Part shown: one piece after another, positions 12,551 through 24,085 of the stretch
Layout: every line of letters begins with the position of its first letter
How positions within the stretch are numbered: position 1 is the first letter of the stretch
From: Limnanthes douglasii subsp. nivea
Taxonomy: Eukaryota > Streptophyta > Magnoliopsida > Brassicales > Limnanthaceae
Direction: 5' to 3'
Assembly (NCBI GenBank): GCA_036936605.1
Contig: JAUPFV010000005.1
Location: forward strand, 157,853,195-157,917,194
Length of the DNA: 64,000 bases
Position numbers and translations under genes: made by a program
Notes under the pieces: model-generated
Database searches by the model: none
What the model was told of the DNA's origin: nothing
Seen by the model: only the letters and a program-made list of their open reading frames with translations

Positions 12551-13665
12551 TTTATTTTACAACTATTTTGACCATCAATTGAAGATGGTTTTGTTGTAAT
12601 ACGTCTTTCACACCAATTTAACCAAATAAATATATGTTACTTCTTTATTCCAAACCCATTTATATTTCAGGTGAAATATCCACTTTATAAACATAAAAAA
12701 TCTGGTAAAACCAGTTTACTCCCATTATAATAATTACTGACATATTATAATAGACCAAATTCCTTCCTTTTATGGACCATTTTGGAAGGCAAACTATGCT
12801 TTAATACTCGCAAACTATTTTATATATGTTTTCGTAAGAAATCTACAAAGTTTTTCATGTTTTGTATTTTTTATAAAATTTTGATTGTTAAAAAACCTTG
12901 ATCGTCGTATACCCAATCTACCTAACGCAAACGGTTTACATAATTTTTCTTAAAATTTTAGTGTATTTTCTATATATTTATAGATTTCCAAAAAAGTTTA
13001 ATCAGTCGGATCCGCAATATAATTTATTCGACTGATCTTAAACGAAAAAAATATTTGATTAAAATGATCCAACAGCGTGAATTATAGGTTGAAGATGCGG
13101 AAGGGTTCAAACTTTGACTTTAAGACTAATATTTCTTTTTACTAAATATTTAAATGGGTCGATTCATTAAACATAATATATACCGTACATAATTATCAAT
13201 TAGTTTTTAGAATTTAAATATTTATTAACTAAATAAAAACTCAAAATATTTTTTTATAAATTTTTAAAAATTTATTATATGTAAATCTCTTTTAGTAATT
13301 AATTTAAAATAAAAATACTGCGACAAATGACGTTTTCTTATCATTTGTGATTATTTTATACGAAATATTCGTCGTATATTTTATGAAATGTATTTTTTAT
13401 ATATTTTTCAAGACGTGGCTGTTTCCGCTGATTAATGATAGAAAAATGATAAAAAAAACTTTAAAAATTACAAAAAATCATCCAATGATAATTGTGTGAT
13501 TTTTTGCTATATTGTGTCAAAAGAAATCGACAATAAACTAAAACACCGTATTTTATATATAATAAAAATACATGTCTATGACTTTAACTTTAAAAAAAAC
13601 ACATAATTTTAGTGTAACCAAAAACCTCTAAAGGTCTTCTAAAAAGACATGCCGTTTTATTCTGG
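12551..13665. other. AT-rich spacer without a recognised gene
   Basis: Very AT-rich sequence with no open frame of note and no domain I can name. A short inverted repeat (GACAAATGA...TCATTTGTG) is at about 13322-13350. Probably eroded transposon or intergenic sequence. Confidence 0.4.
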
Positions 13666-13669
13666 AATT

Positions 13670-13930
13670 CATACATATTTTAAAATCAGAATTGGTTGGA
13701 TATTTGAAGTCATCTAGTTGTACTGGATATTGTTTTTAGCTTGGTTTAAAGTCTCTAAAGAAGACCACGAAGAAAACAAATTTATGTTTCATTATCGACC
13801 GTGGATGCTGAATATATTGGGGCTATAACAAAAGTCAATTGCTGTGTAAAAAGATCCGATATTCACAAGGGAAACAAGCATATGGTTATGCGACAATATC
13901 GTATTAAAGATTCAGATGCCGAAAAAAAGT
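13670..13930 (+). pseudogene. Copia RNase H fragment
   Basis: Across frameshifts the plus strand shows GYCF then LGLKS and a KKT block near 13720-13770, followed in another frame by STVDAEYIGAITKV near 13797-13840. This corresponds to the copia RNase H series (GYxFxLGxxxxSWxSKKQ..xSxxEAEY). It stands alone with no flanking RT or LTR recognised. 13931-14265 adds nothing identifiable. Confidence 0.55.
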
Positions 13931-14269
13931 CTTAACTGGGTACTAATTTGCAGACTTATTTATCAAGTTATATTACTTTCTGACAGCTGTATATCCTCAA
14001 ATCTGAACTTGGCATTATGGAGTCTCTTGATATAGTTTAGAAGAGAAATAGAATTTCAAGAATTTGGAAAAGAAAGCAACGATGGCTACATTTAAAGGTC
14101 TTCAAAAGTTGTGCCGTGTTGGCCCTAAACCAAAACCAAATTGAGATTGATCAAACCCCAAACCAAATATAGACGGGCCCGTCCAATCATATTAGACTCC
14201 TCATCCCAAAAGGCCGAAAAGTGTTCCGTAGGTTAGTCTTGTTTTATACCGTTTGTTTGTCTTTTATTA

Positions 14270-15055
14270 AAATATATAAAAAGGTCAAGTTATATATATC
14301 AAAATGTTCTTTAAGTATATCCAATTTTGAGTTACTGATATAAGTTTATCCAAATTTTGATAAAAATATTTATCTATAGGTATATAAAAAAATTTATTAA
14401 TCTTCATCTACCTCATTTTTTTACACTCTCTAACTTCTCTCTAAAACCTCCAAATTCTCTCTAATTTATCCGGCGAACTAAAATATGGAAACTTAGAGTT
14501 AGCATCAAAATTAGGGTTATGGTTGAATTAGGTAAGAAAAAAATCATAATTTTAGGGTGTTTGGAGGCCATTTTCCGGCTGAATTCGGGCTGGAAATGGC
14601 CTCCAAACACCCTAAAATTATGATTTTTTTAAATAATTAAATCCTTAATTTAAAAAAAAAACTTCCCCAAAAAAACAAGTTTTTACCTTAATTTCGGTTG
14701 ATTCTTGTTTGATTTTGTGTTTTTATTAGAATAAGTTTAAAAAAATTGAAAAGAGTTTGAATATTCTTGAGGCAACTTTGAATGTTCAAGAACAATTTGA
14801 AGAACTTCACGAAATTGTAGTAATACGGGGTTTGATCTAGTAAGGAGTTGTGTTTTTTGGGTATACATAGCCATATAGATTGTTTTGTGAATTGGGTATA
14901 TCTAGGATATACTTAGTGTATTTTTTACTTAGTGACAATTCAGATATTAAATGAAAGTTCAAGGGTTTTTTCGTCCTAAAAAAGTCAAACAAAAGTCAAC
15001 TGCGTTTTTTGGGTACACTTAAACCATATTTGGGTATATATAGCCATACCCTATA
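14270..15055. mobile_element. Small DNA element with Mutator-like termini
   Basis: The left end (AGGTCAAGTTATATATATC, TTTAAGTATATCCAA) and the reverse complement of the right end (AGGGTATGGCTATATATACC, TTTAAGTGTACCCAA) are recognisably related, giving imperfect terminal inverted repeats of about 45 bp. The same terminal sequence appears at 18770-18830 on the opposite strand. No transposase is seen. The interior carries a long hairpin at 14537-14630. Superfamily assignment to Mutator-like is an inference from the neighbouring PMD fragment. Confidence 0.5.
14537..14630. repeat. Long near-perfect hairpin
   Basis: Arms 14537-14579 and 14589-14630 are complementary apart from one bulged base and one mismatch, with a loop of about 9 bp (TGAATTCGG). 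The core is AGGGTGTTTGGAGGCCATTT. Transcribed, it would give a stem of about 41 bp. A related but asymmetric sequence lies near 18317-18360. Confidence 0.9.
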
Positions 15056-15149
15056 TAAAATTTAAATATGGTTTTTTAATTTATGACTTAGTCTAGAGAT
15101 ATTTCTAATAATAGCAAAAATACTTTGCTAAAGGAGTTTGAAGATAGAA

Positions 15150-16460
15150 TGTTAATTTGGTGGGAAATTAATTTTTTGTTTCTAGTTCCAAAAAATAGAG
15201 TCTCAATCTTGAATTTTGTGGTCTGCTATCATCATTTCTCCTGTTGGTTTTGTTGTTTTTGAACTGAACCTGGCTGCTTGCCAAGGTCTTTTCGTGATCA
15301 TGGAGAATCAACTGGAATGCGATGAAATGTTCTTCATTAGGAAGAATTCTACGATGAATCTCAAAAACAACTATAAATCAGAGTAATGTTTATGGAAACC
15401 TCAACAACAAGATTCACAAAGAAATATCAACTCAAAAATAAACATAACTTATGCTAAAATCAGAGGGCAACAATTTTTTTTCTGCCCTTAATCTTATACA
15501 GATTCAGCAAAAGAATGATCATATTTATATGCGATTTCTAAAGAGTGATAAAGAAAATATTTTGGCAGTCACCAAATATACATTAATATGGAAGTTGTCT
15601 CAAGGTTTTCTAAAGAAAAGTCACAAGAGAATATAATGTATCCAATTAGGATACAAGACACATCATGATAGAATTCTCTTCTAAAGCTGATATGTGCAAG
15701 TTATGGACTAAGAATGTTTTGTTATTGGAGAACATTCCATGAGAATATTCAAGTGAATCCTGCATTTAACCCAAAATATGAATGTTCCATAACCCCTATA
15801 TGGATCACAGCTAAAAATGTTCCTGAATACTTATATGATGATGTTATCATTCACTTTATTGTGTCTATAATTGGTCAGCCTCTCAAGACATATGTGCCAT
15901 AAATAATATAGCCATGCATAAGGTTTGTTAAGTATGGATCGAACTTTATATAACAAGGGAGATTCATCACAATATTTAGGTTGCATTTGGAGACAACGAT
16001 GGGTGTTGGCTCCATATTAGTTATAAAGATTTTCCTCAATATTTATATTAATGTTATCACTTAGGCCACAATCAAGAAAACTGTAACAAACACCAATTAA
16101 GAGAAAAAAAGAACAAGAAAGAAAACAAGATTGACACTCAGTATGTGAAGACTCTACAAAAAATAACAAAATAATCCTTAAACTAAAGTCAATCATAGTT
16201 AAGACTAATAAAAAAAATCAATAAGTACCCAAAATCCAGAATTTCAGAACAAAACTACTGAAAATATTGAAAATACAAAGATTACTCACCAAATAGGTAG
16301 TAATGCATCACTGGAGAGGGTTACACTTTATTTTCCAACTTTTATTATAAAAATTAGTTTATGAAAGTCATATCCCAACTAAACTAAAGATTGGTAGTTT
16401 GCCACCTACTCATATACTCAAGCAAAAAATAAGTTGATAAGGGATTTTAGGAAGTGCTCA
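15150..16460 (+). pseudogene. LINE ORF1-like remnant with zinc knuckle
   Basis: Plant L1 ORF1 proteins bind RNA through a DUF4283-like domain and a CCHC knuckle. Here a 61-codon open piece at 15451-15636 contains HIYMRFLKSDKEN, and a 62-codon piece at 15714-15902 contains PIWITAKNVPEYLYDD and IIGQPL, matching the PVWIxxxNLPxxxxx..IGxPL block. Near 16060-16100 the knuckle-like CYHLGHNQENC follows. Stops separate the pieces. Assignment rests on these motifs. Confidence 0.65.
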
Positions 16461-16560
16461 ACAAAAGATTAAAGGAAGCCAAGAGTAAAAGGGAAAAAAG
16501 GTAATGTTGTATTGAAGTCTCTGTTTGGGACCAACAGTTCTCCAAAACATAATCATCATC

Positions 16561-17050
16561 ATGATTAAGATCCTTTGTTGGAACATTTGTGGTATTGGAA
16601 ATAAGGCCTCCATAGATTTCTCAAATATATCAAAAGAAAAGAGAATATTAAGCTTATTTCTATTCAAGAATACCTCATTGAAGGAAAATACTTGGAAACA
16701 ATTGCGATTAAACTTGGCATCGACAACTATAGTGCACTCACTTCCAACAAAATATGGCTCCTCTGGAATGATTATTTCTCTATCAACATAGTCCTGGACA
16801 ATCATCAGCTAATTCACACTGAAATTACCTACAAACCCTTGGACAAAATATTCTCTTTCACATCAATATATACCAAATGTCAAAGAATAAACAGAATAGA
16901 TATTTGGAACACTCTTAAAACCATTTCTAAAACTGCCAAAGAGTGGCCTTTCATTGGAAGATTTTAATACAATTTCATATTCTGATGAGCATATTGGGTG
17001 TTCATCTTACTATCTAAATAGCTCTAAAGATTTCAATGAAAAAATAAGAG
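16561..17050 (+). pseudogene. LINE ORF2 endonuclease fragment
   Basis: ORF2 would start at the ATG at 16561, reading MIKILCWNICGIGNKASID, the typical start of the L1 apurinic-type endonuclease (usual ILxWNVRGLxxP). After frameshifts it continues with IAIKLGIDNY, IWLLWNDYF and FSFTSIYTKCQRINR, ending near a WPFIG block where the usual WxxGDFN should be (here the downstream frame has G-R-F-stop). This domain nicks target DNA. It is broken, and the RT is absent. Confidence 0.75.
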
Positions 17051-17299
17051 ATAGACGTTGGCTATGCAGGAACCAACTTTACATTGTCTAACAAAACCAA
17101 TTAGAAAAGGTTGGATCGAGTTTTATTCAGCTCAGCTTGGTCTGATTATTTCAACGATACCAAGGTCATGTATATGGCCAGAACTTATTCTGAAAAACAG
17201 GGAGTCCCAATATACTCACATAGTACCCAAAAACCTCATTGCGTGCGGCCGTAACCATACTTTGAGTCATACGAACTACATGGAAAACCTGTAATATAG

Positions 17300-18165
17300 T
17301 TAACGTCATCTACGATGATGGCCATCTCCTAAAAGTTGAAGTAAAAAGTGTTGGTCTCCTGATGCCAATGCTAAAAAAATACCTCATTCAATATGTAATG
17401 AGTGAAGTACTGATACATGTGAGCAATGAGTGATCCGGATGGAGTACGGGATAAGTGACGTTGCATCTCTGGTTGGGCGCTCAAGTCCTACATACGTAGC
17501 ACATTATAATATGCATGTACGCCTAGATAACTATGCGGTTGTAAATAAAATATTAAGTAAGAAACCATACGAAAGTAAAACTTAACTAACAAAATCGTAT
17601 AATAACTTGATACTTACTTGGGCGACGAACACGTTGAACGCCTCGTGATCCTTGTAGTCAAGGAATAGAGGTATCTTGTTGCCTCTTAAAAATGCAAAAA
17701 ACTGTCTCTACTTCTATGTATGGATGGCATCAACCTCATTTTCATCCAAGGTATCTTGCTCGGGGTCACCAGTAGCATTCACTCGAACGCTAACTAATGG
17801 TGATGGTGTCGATGTATGAGCTGAGGGTGGTAAATGATGAGTAGATGGTGGCGGTGATGTATGCACAGTAGGTGATCATTGTACAGTAGATGTCTGTATT
17901 GGTGGTGCATCATGCCTTGATGAGCCCCCAGCAACCTTGTCAACTATTTTTCAACAGTTTCTAGATTCCTTTGGCCTTTGTAAATGCAATGCCATGACCA
18001 CTTACTATACTCCTCCTCTAGCTCCTCCTCCTTCTCCTTTCGTTCATGTTCTGTTTTGCAGACCCTCCCATCTTCAACGGATTTAACGATCATGATATTT
18101 TTATCTGGCTGAGTCACTCTGGATCGAGGAAGACCGTTCGGTCGAGGATCGATAATCTGAGCACT
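17300..18165 (-). pseudogene. Plant mobile domain (PMD) fragment, transposon-associated
   Basis: The minus strand near 17370-17300 reads HWHQETNTFYFNF, stop, EMAIIVDDV, close to the PMD signature (xRWxPETxTFxLPxGEMTITLxDV). Upstream, around 18160-17990, a piece with RPNGLPRSRV and an EHERKEKEEELEEEYSKW charged stretch precedes a DYKDHEAFNVFV block near 17650-17610; AG/GT boundaries at about 18166 and 17611-17530 suggest former introns. PMD proteins occur in Mutator-like elements and some Ty3/gypsy elements. Stops show this copy is dead. Confidence 0.55.
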
Positions 18166-18199
18166 GAAATAACAGCAACAAAAATAAGGTTAGTCACAA

Positions 18200-18835
18200 A
18201 TAATATATATAACTAAAATGGATAGAAAAGCTTAAAAATATTATAACTATAAAACAGATATAAAAAATTTGGTTTTAAAATAGAATTTAAATTTTTTTTT
18301 TATTGTGCACCATTGATGCCGGCCATTTTCTGGCCTAATTCGGTGAGAAAAATGGCTATATTCATGTATAAGACCTAAATCTAACCTATCATAACTCTAA
18401 ATTTAAACATCACCCTAAATCTAATCTATGAAATTCACTGAAAAACCTAATCAAATCATCAAATTTCAACTTAAACAAACTAAAATCCATCAAGAAACAA
18501 AAAATTAAACTTTGAAAAGTAGGAAAATATACTATGGTGGTGGTGGAGGATGGGAATTTTCTTTTCACCATGATGGAGGAGCGGTGGAGGAGGAGGTGGA
18601 GGAGCAAGCCAGATTTTGTTTCGTCGGATTGTAGAGAGAAGTAGAGAGAATTTAAAGAGAAGTGAGAGTGAAATGAAAAGTTAGAGAGAAAATGAAGTGA
18701 ATGTGGGTTAGTAGAAAAAAAATCAACTTAAATACCCCTAAAAGGGTATTTTGGTCTAATAAGGTAAACTCAAAACTGGATAAACTTAGACTCGTTTTGG
18801 ATATGTATAGCCTGACCCTTTCAGCATATTATTTA
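18200..18835. mobile_element. Mutator-like terminal segment
   Basis: The reverse complement of the end at 18770-18830 (AAAGGGTCAGGCTATACATA, TCTAAGTTTATCCAG) matches the start of the element at 14270. The adjoining TC/AG-rich and TTCTCTCTA sequences also match 14420-14465. It is therefore the opposite terminus of a related element and probably bounds the PMD fragment at 17300-18165. Confidence 0.5.
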
Positions 18836-18869
18836 TTGTCATTAGAATTGACTAAAGATTTACTTTAGG

Positions 18870-19480
18870 AAACCACTATTGGAATGAAATTTAGTTAAAG
18901 TGTTTAAAATTTACAATGAATAACAATATTAAGCATTCGTAAAATTTATAAATTAGTTATTCGATAAATGGTTTTGAACACGAAATAGTTTTTTTATTAT
19001 CCATTTTCGTGATAGATATTCTATCGATTAAAAAATTGGATTTAGTCATTTAACTATCCATTTTGGATAAAATTAGTCTTCATGTGTGTTGATTATCTAT
19101 TTTCGTGACAAGTAGTTTATTAACTATTCATTTTCAATAACATTAGTATTTTAACTTTCCATTTTCGATGAAGCTAGTCCCCTAAATAAACATACATATG
19201 GGATTAACTTTATCTAAAATGGATAGTCAATGGACTAAATCCGGACTTATTTAGTCGATGGACTATATGTTACCAAAATGGATAAATAAGGGACTAAAGC
19301 TAGACTTTTTTTAGTCGATGGACTATGTATCACTAAAATGGATAGTTAAATGATTAATTGATGTTCAAAGGCTTCGATAAATATAATAATTAAATAAATT
19401 ATTTATTCAACTTTTGAAAAATTAAATGGTAAAAAAATAATAAAATATTTACAATGAATAATATTTTAAAAAATACTACA
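18870..19480. repeat. Imperfect inverted-repeat zone
   Basis: Multiple copies of a short block occur in both orientations: ACTATCCATTTT-type on the left (19050-19170) and AAAATGGATAGT-type on the right (19215-19350), together with TAGTCGATGGACTAT at two sites. The centre lies near 19190. It looks like a foldback element or MITE whose outer ends I cannot place. Confidence 0.55.
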
Positions 19481-19637
19481 TTAAATGTGATATTAGTGAA
19501 TGGACGTCTAACAACTAACCTTCATCTGGAATCAACTAGATCTATCATTAATTTAAAATGGTGAAATCAAAATCATAACCAATATGATTAATAGATTCAT
19601 CACAATAGTTGTAAAAAAGACAGTTTAGGAGAGCGAA

Positions 19638-20150
19638 GCTAATGAGATTGTCCTGAATAGACAACTTGTCAACAATGGCGAGCCACATAACAAAATTGTG
19701 GTGCGGATGTTATATTTATGTAATATCAATCCAGCTCAGTTGACATATGGAGTAGACATGTGAATGGTATGGTATGTGTCTATGATCGTAAAATTTACAT
19801 TACCGTTACTAGTAGTCTAACAATGAATATTGTTGATGTTTGTACAAGGAGAGGGATAGATAATATGAAGTTTTGAATCTCTTTGAGGTTACCATGGTTG
19901 CTAGAACTACCCAACATAATTTGGGAAGGTCATGACCAACAACCATCATTAATTATGTCGAAGATCTTGAGGTTGTTTTCGAGTTGTGATTATATTTTAC
20001 TTGTAGCGGGATATGAGAGAGGTAGGGAGAAGCCAAAAGTCGAACCAGAGAGTTGTAAATTCTCCATTGCTAATCATCATATTATATATTTTAATAGCAA
20101 GAGGCATAAAACTAAAAAAAATCCTCCAAACTGAGGATGCAGAAGTACCC
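19638..20150 (-). pseudogene. LINE tail, distal copy (zf-RVT region)
   Basis: This copy parallels 20391-20911 on the same strand: shared blocks include ACTTGTCAACAATGGCGAG, TGTTGATGTTTGTACA/GCTGATGTTTGTACATGG and CCAACAACCATCA. It encoded the region after RT that ends in the zf-RVT domain; the homologous protein blocks are weaker here than in the proximal copy. The unit is separated from its partner by about 240 bp. Stops throughout. Confidence 0.65.
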
Positions 20151-20390
20151 AAGTTTAAATTTTATAAGTTATTTATTTATCTTAATCAAACCGTACCAGA
20201 TAGAAGAGGTTTTTGAAGCTATTATGAACTATATATGTTTGAGGAAAATTGACTTATTCTAGACCTTAAGTTCTAGGATCCCAAGGTTATCCTCCATGGT
20301 GGGCAAAGCCACCTTACTCCTAACAAATTTATTACCAGCTATCTTTATCTCGTGGCCCAACCTATAGAAACAACAAATGGGGCGGGGGGA

Positions 20391-20911
20391 GCTAATGAAA
20401 TTTTCCTGAGTAGATAACTTGTCAACAATGGCGAGCTATATAATAAAAGATCGATAAGATATGTTATATTTATTCCATATTAATCTGATCCACTTGACAT
20501 AGGGAGCAAACGTGCAAATGGAATGGTAAGTGTCCTTGATTGTAAACACACGTTACTCGTACTAGTCGTCCAACAATGAGTACTGCTGATGTTTGTACAT
20601 GGAAATTGAGATATATTATGAGGTTTTGAATCTATTGTAGGTTACCATAATACTAGCACTAACCGATATAATTTGGGAGGGCCAAGACCAACAACCATCA
20701 ATAATGATGTCGGAGATCTTAAGGTCATTGTCGAGTCTTGAATCACAAATTATACTTTACCCATAGTGTGATACCAGGAAGGTGAAGAGAAGTCAAAATT
20801 CAAGTCATAGAGAGTTAAATTATTCATTGACAGTCACCACCTTATACATTTTAATAACAAAATGCATGTGACTAAAAAATTCCTAAAACTAGGATGAAAA
20901 AGAACCCTTAA
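20391..20911 (-). pseudogene. LINE tail, proximal copy (zf-RVT region)
   Basis: The minus strand shows DGCWSWPSQI near 20710 (usual GxWxWPxxRS) and later WNKYNISYRSFII with LAIVDKLSTQENF near 20460-20400, close to the zf-RVT block of plant L1 elements (IPRxSFILWLAxxxKLxTxDRL). It belongs to the C-terminal part of ORF2, after reverse transcriptase. Frameshifts and stops make it inactive. Confidence 0.75.
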
Positions 20912-20999
20912 TGATAGATCCCAACTTATTCTTGTAAAATAAGGGTGTTTTCAAAGATACTGCACTCAGGGAAAAATGAATAATATGATTTGTCAATAT

Positions 21000-21330
21000 A
21001 TGAAGAAAATGAATACTTAATTATGTTGGCCATAACTTAAAAATGAGCTTTTAAATAATGTTACAACATGAAATGGGTCTAAAATCCGCACTAAGAGATA
21101 TAGTATCAGATTTTGGGATGGGAGAAATTGAGGCTTTATTAATGGGATGATCAAGAAAATCGGAGTAAAATAACTTATGAACCCTATCACATAGGTTGCT
21201 ACCCACAATATTCCATGATGATTTATAAAACCTCGTGTTATAATCATTTTATCTCGAACCATTGATACTATCAATACTAAAAATGGTGCTTTTGATTTTA
21301 AACTTTCTATTGTGCAAAAGAAAATCATTT
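21000..21330 (-). pseudogene. LINE reverse transcriptase fragment
   Basis: The minus strand near 21125-21050 reads IPKSDTISLSADFRPISCCN followed by II, a stop and KLIFKL. This is the plant L1 RT block (LIPKxxxxxxxxxFRPISLCNxxYKIISK) and is diagnostic. The rest of the fingers, palm and YADD motif are missing. An overlapping 103-codon open frame at 21328-21017 is in a shifted frame and is not the RT frame. Confidence 0.8.
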
Positions 21331-21639
21331 TTGTGCTATGGTAACTCGACTAATGATATTAGTAAACTCTCAACAATTCAGACCACACAAATATTTTAAA
21401 TTAGAACGAGTTTAAGAGGAACTTTATGTTCACCTTTTTGTTGGCCAAAGGCAAGCTCCAGGTAGAAGCTATAATGTTATTTTAGTTGGCATGAGTCTGT
21501 CACGTATTAATAACTAAATGGTATTTTAATACTTGGCCGAAGTGAGCCCACATTGAGTGTGAGTTTGTATGGTAAGAGGTGCGATAGTGATCATAGTGAG
21601 CAAAAAACATAGAAAATATATCATCCTAGTCATTGTTAC

Positions 21640-22110
21640 ATGATCAAATTTAAAAGCAATGGGGTTATTTGGCTACCTTTAGACCAAAATAATTGATAAC
21701 CCGATACTGGAGGTTACTAAGTTCACAATGACAACAATAATTGCTAAAATCTTTAATAAAGAAGTTCCAATTGATAGAGGAACTCATGCAGTCTTCCAAC
21801 TCATGAATAACATTGAAGTCCCCAAAGATGACCCATGAGATATTGAAATTAGTGGTTGACATGATTCCTATGTCTGACCAAAGGGATATTTTTTCAGCCA
21901 TTTTGTTAAAATCGTACATAAAAAATATGCGAAAAAACGTTGGTATCGTACATAAAAATTATGCGAAAAAACGTTGGAATGGTAATGTAGTTTATTTATA
22001 ATTTATAAATTAGAAGGATGATGAAATGGTATATATTAAGAGAATATGAGGGTTCCTGACCATCAAAATTTGATAAGGGGTGGCATTAGTAATTTATATT
22101 ACAGTGAAGA
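21640..22110 (-). pseudogene. LINE endonuclease fragment
   Basis: The minus-strand open piece at 21919-21665 (84 codons) contains KISLWSDIGIM and WVIFGDFNVI, the L1 endonuclease LWxxL..W.xxGDFNxI block, then a CELSNLQYR block (usual ELxDLxxxGxxxTW). Further upstream an IKFWWSGTL-like stretch near 22060 fits the IxWxWxP part. A 34-bp tandem duplication at 21912-21978 interrupts it. Confidence 0.75.
21912..21978. repeat. 34-bp tandem duplication
   Basis: Two copies starting TCGTACATAAAAA and ending GCGAAAAAACGTTGG begin at 21912 and 21946, differing at one position. Small, recent-looking duplication within the LINE endonuclease remnant. Confidence 0.9.
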
Positions 22111-22895
22111 AGATCATTATTTTGATAATGTTTGATAATGAAGTCAACCTTAGGCTCATGCAGTTTCAAGAATATAAATCAATGCAATTATTGTTAACGA
22201 TAAATTCACCCACATATTTTTTCCATATAGGTTCATTTGACCCACAAATATTCTAAGATGCAATTATCATAAAAAAAAAGACCTATAATAGAGTAAAGTA
22301 CAAGGTTTGTCCAGGATTAAGTCCTTCTCAACAACTCTCGGTTGATTTCTTATCGGCACAACGATCCAAAATAGAGGGAGATCACCGCATCACTATTAGC
22401 AGTAAATTCTATGTTCATAATAAAATCTGACTCAATGGTAATGGTAGGCTAGAGTTGGTTGGTCAATGGGAATTTTTTTTATTAGACGTTTATAAAACCA
22501 CCTGTGATCGTGATAGCCTAAGATTATGACTTTAACCAACATCAAAATCTTCCACCATGTAGTCTCCCGATTTAGTCTAGCTAAGAGAAAGGGTGATGAG
22601 ATTATTTCTTGACCTTCGAGAAATATGTGGTGGCGTTGAAGACTAGATAGAAAGATAAGGACTAGCACACTTAAAGGTAGCATGGCCAAACATTACACGT
22701 TTGGATAACTAGGGTGAAATGCAATTATATTCTAACTTGAGAGTGGTCGAACGACCTATGAAGCAACCTTTCTCACAATACAACACGATAAAATTTTAAA
22801 TGAAATATGAGTTTGTTTGTCCATAAATTTTGGGGAATCAATCGAACTAACAATATAACTTCATTGTGACAGATTGTGACAGTTGAATATTTCAC

Positions 22896-23071
22896 CCATA
22901 TCTTGATTCATTCATTGGATCCTTAACGAGAGTGGTGACATTCTGTTATTTTTTTTAAGGACCATTAAATAACCACTAAAGTACCATATCTTGATTCATT
23001 CATTGGATCCTTAACGAGAGTGGTGACATTCTATTATTCTTTTAAGGACTATTAAATTACCACTAAAGTAC
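22896..23071. repeat. 88-bp tandem duplication
   Basis: Two copies starting CCATATCTTGATTCATTC begin at 22896 and 22984 and each ends with CCACTAAAGTAC. They differ at a few positions. It lies in the eroded middle of LINE fragment 2. Confidence 0.9.
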
Positions 23072-23639
23072 TAATGCGCACCTTCGAGTGGAGTTGTAGC
23101 CTGATCACCCGAATGGAGTTTCAAAAAGAAGTAACCTTCGAGATTGGAGTAAGACTTCAAAAGAAAAAACTTTAGATGCTCTCATCATTAGCATCCATTT
23201 GAATCACTAATGAATTATAGTCAAGGAAATACCCGATGAAACAGTTGTACCAAAGCTTAAGAGAATAATTTTTGGTATCATTGGAAACAACAAGCTTCCG
23301 ACCAACATATTCAATATGAGGTATTTCCTCAATAGTCATAATCAAAGCTAATGAACGGATACAAATTTCAATATAAATGAGCCGAAGTTTCTTGATGTCG
23401 AATTTTAAGATTGGTTATACAAGGCTTGCAGGAGGAGTGGGTGATCCTTGCAACGGTATCTCATCCCATAATTATCAATACTGTCGATTTCGATTGGGAT
23501 ACTCACAAGTGTTTCCACTGTCCGAAATTTCATTGGTGGAGCCTCTATTTGAGGTGTCCTTGTTCATGGTAACTGTACTAGGATCGATGATAATTTTTTT
23601 TGAAATTAAAACGGTTTAGACTTTGATAAACTCAATCAA

Positions 23640-24050
23640 ATCATCACAATCTTGTATTTTTTTAAGCGCGACAATTACGTTCCAAATGTCCATTCTCATT
23701 ATGGTATCTGAAATATTTGTTAGATAATGGCAATATGTAGAGGTTCGACTAGTCTCAAGATGATAGGAAAGATAACCATTCACCTCGTAATTGTTTCGTG
23801 TGTATTGTCCATCTTGATTTTGGCATTAGAAAGTCCCTAAAGATAAATGTTTTTATTTTCCCCATATATTCATTTTATATCCCTTATCCTATAGGAAATA
23901 GCTAGACCAATTTTGTGCTAATTTTTCAAATTATTTTTAAATCGAACCAATCGTTTTATTTATTCTCTAAAATTTTCATTTGGTTCACGTAGGTTTGTAG
24001 TGGGTAATATAAACATCAATCAAATTATTTTAGTGTCGATTTTTTTTTAA
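23640..24050 (-). pseudogene. LINE ORF1 zinc-knuckle remnant
   Basis: Near 23707-23665 the minus strand reads YHNENGHLERNCRA, recognisable as the knuckle at the end of plant L1 ORF1 (CxxCGxxGHxxxxC; here the first cysteines are gone). Upstream sequence to about 24050 includes WFDLKII, compatible with the DUF4283-like part but too decayed to be sure. Confidence 0.5.
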
Positions 24051-24085
24051 CAACATCCAAAATATTCTAAAAACACTGCTTTCAA

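Larger units (their letters stand above)
15080..17290 (+). mobile_element. LINE (L1-type) fragment 1, 3'-truncated
   Basis: A plus-strand non-LTR retrotransposon with an ORF1-like region followed by the endonuclease start of ORF2. The reverse transcriptase is missing because the element stops near 17290, where a PMD-type fragment on the other strand begins. It appears to be inserted among Mutator-like sequences found on both sides. Confidence 0.7.
19505..24050 (-). mobile_element. LINE (L1-type) fragment 2, rearranged
   Basis: On the minus strand, ORF1 zinc-knuckle remains (about 23710-23660), endonuclease (about 22110-21660), a short RT piece (about 21130-21050) and zf-RVT tail sequence in two copies (20911-20391 and 20150-19638) follow in L1 order. 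Most of the RT between its first block and the tail is deleted. Sequence at 22120-23640 is eroded and carries a tandem repeat. No poly(A) end was found. Confidence 0.7.

Noticed and set aside
16458..16805. 115-codon minus-strand frame
   Set aside because: It overlaps the LINE ORF2 start on the opposite strand, whose endonuclease motif is clear; the antisense frame matches nothing I recognise.
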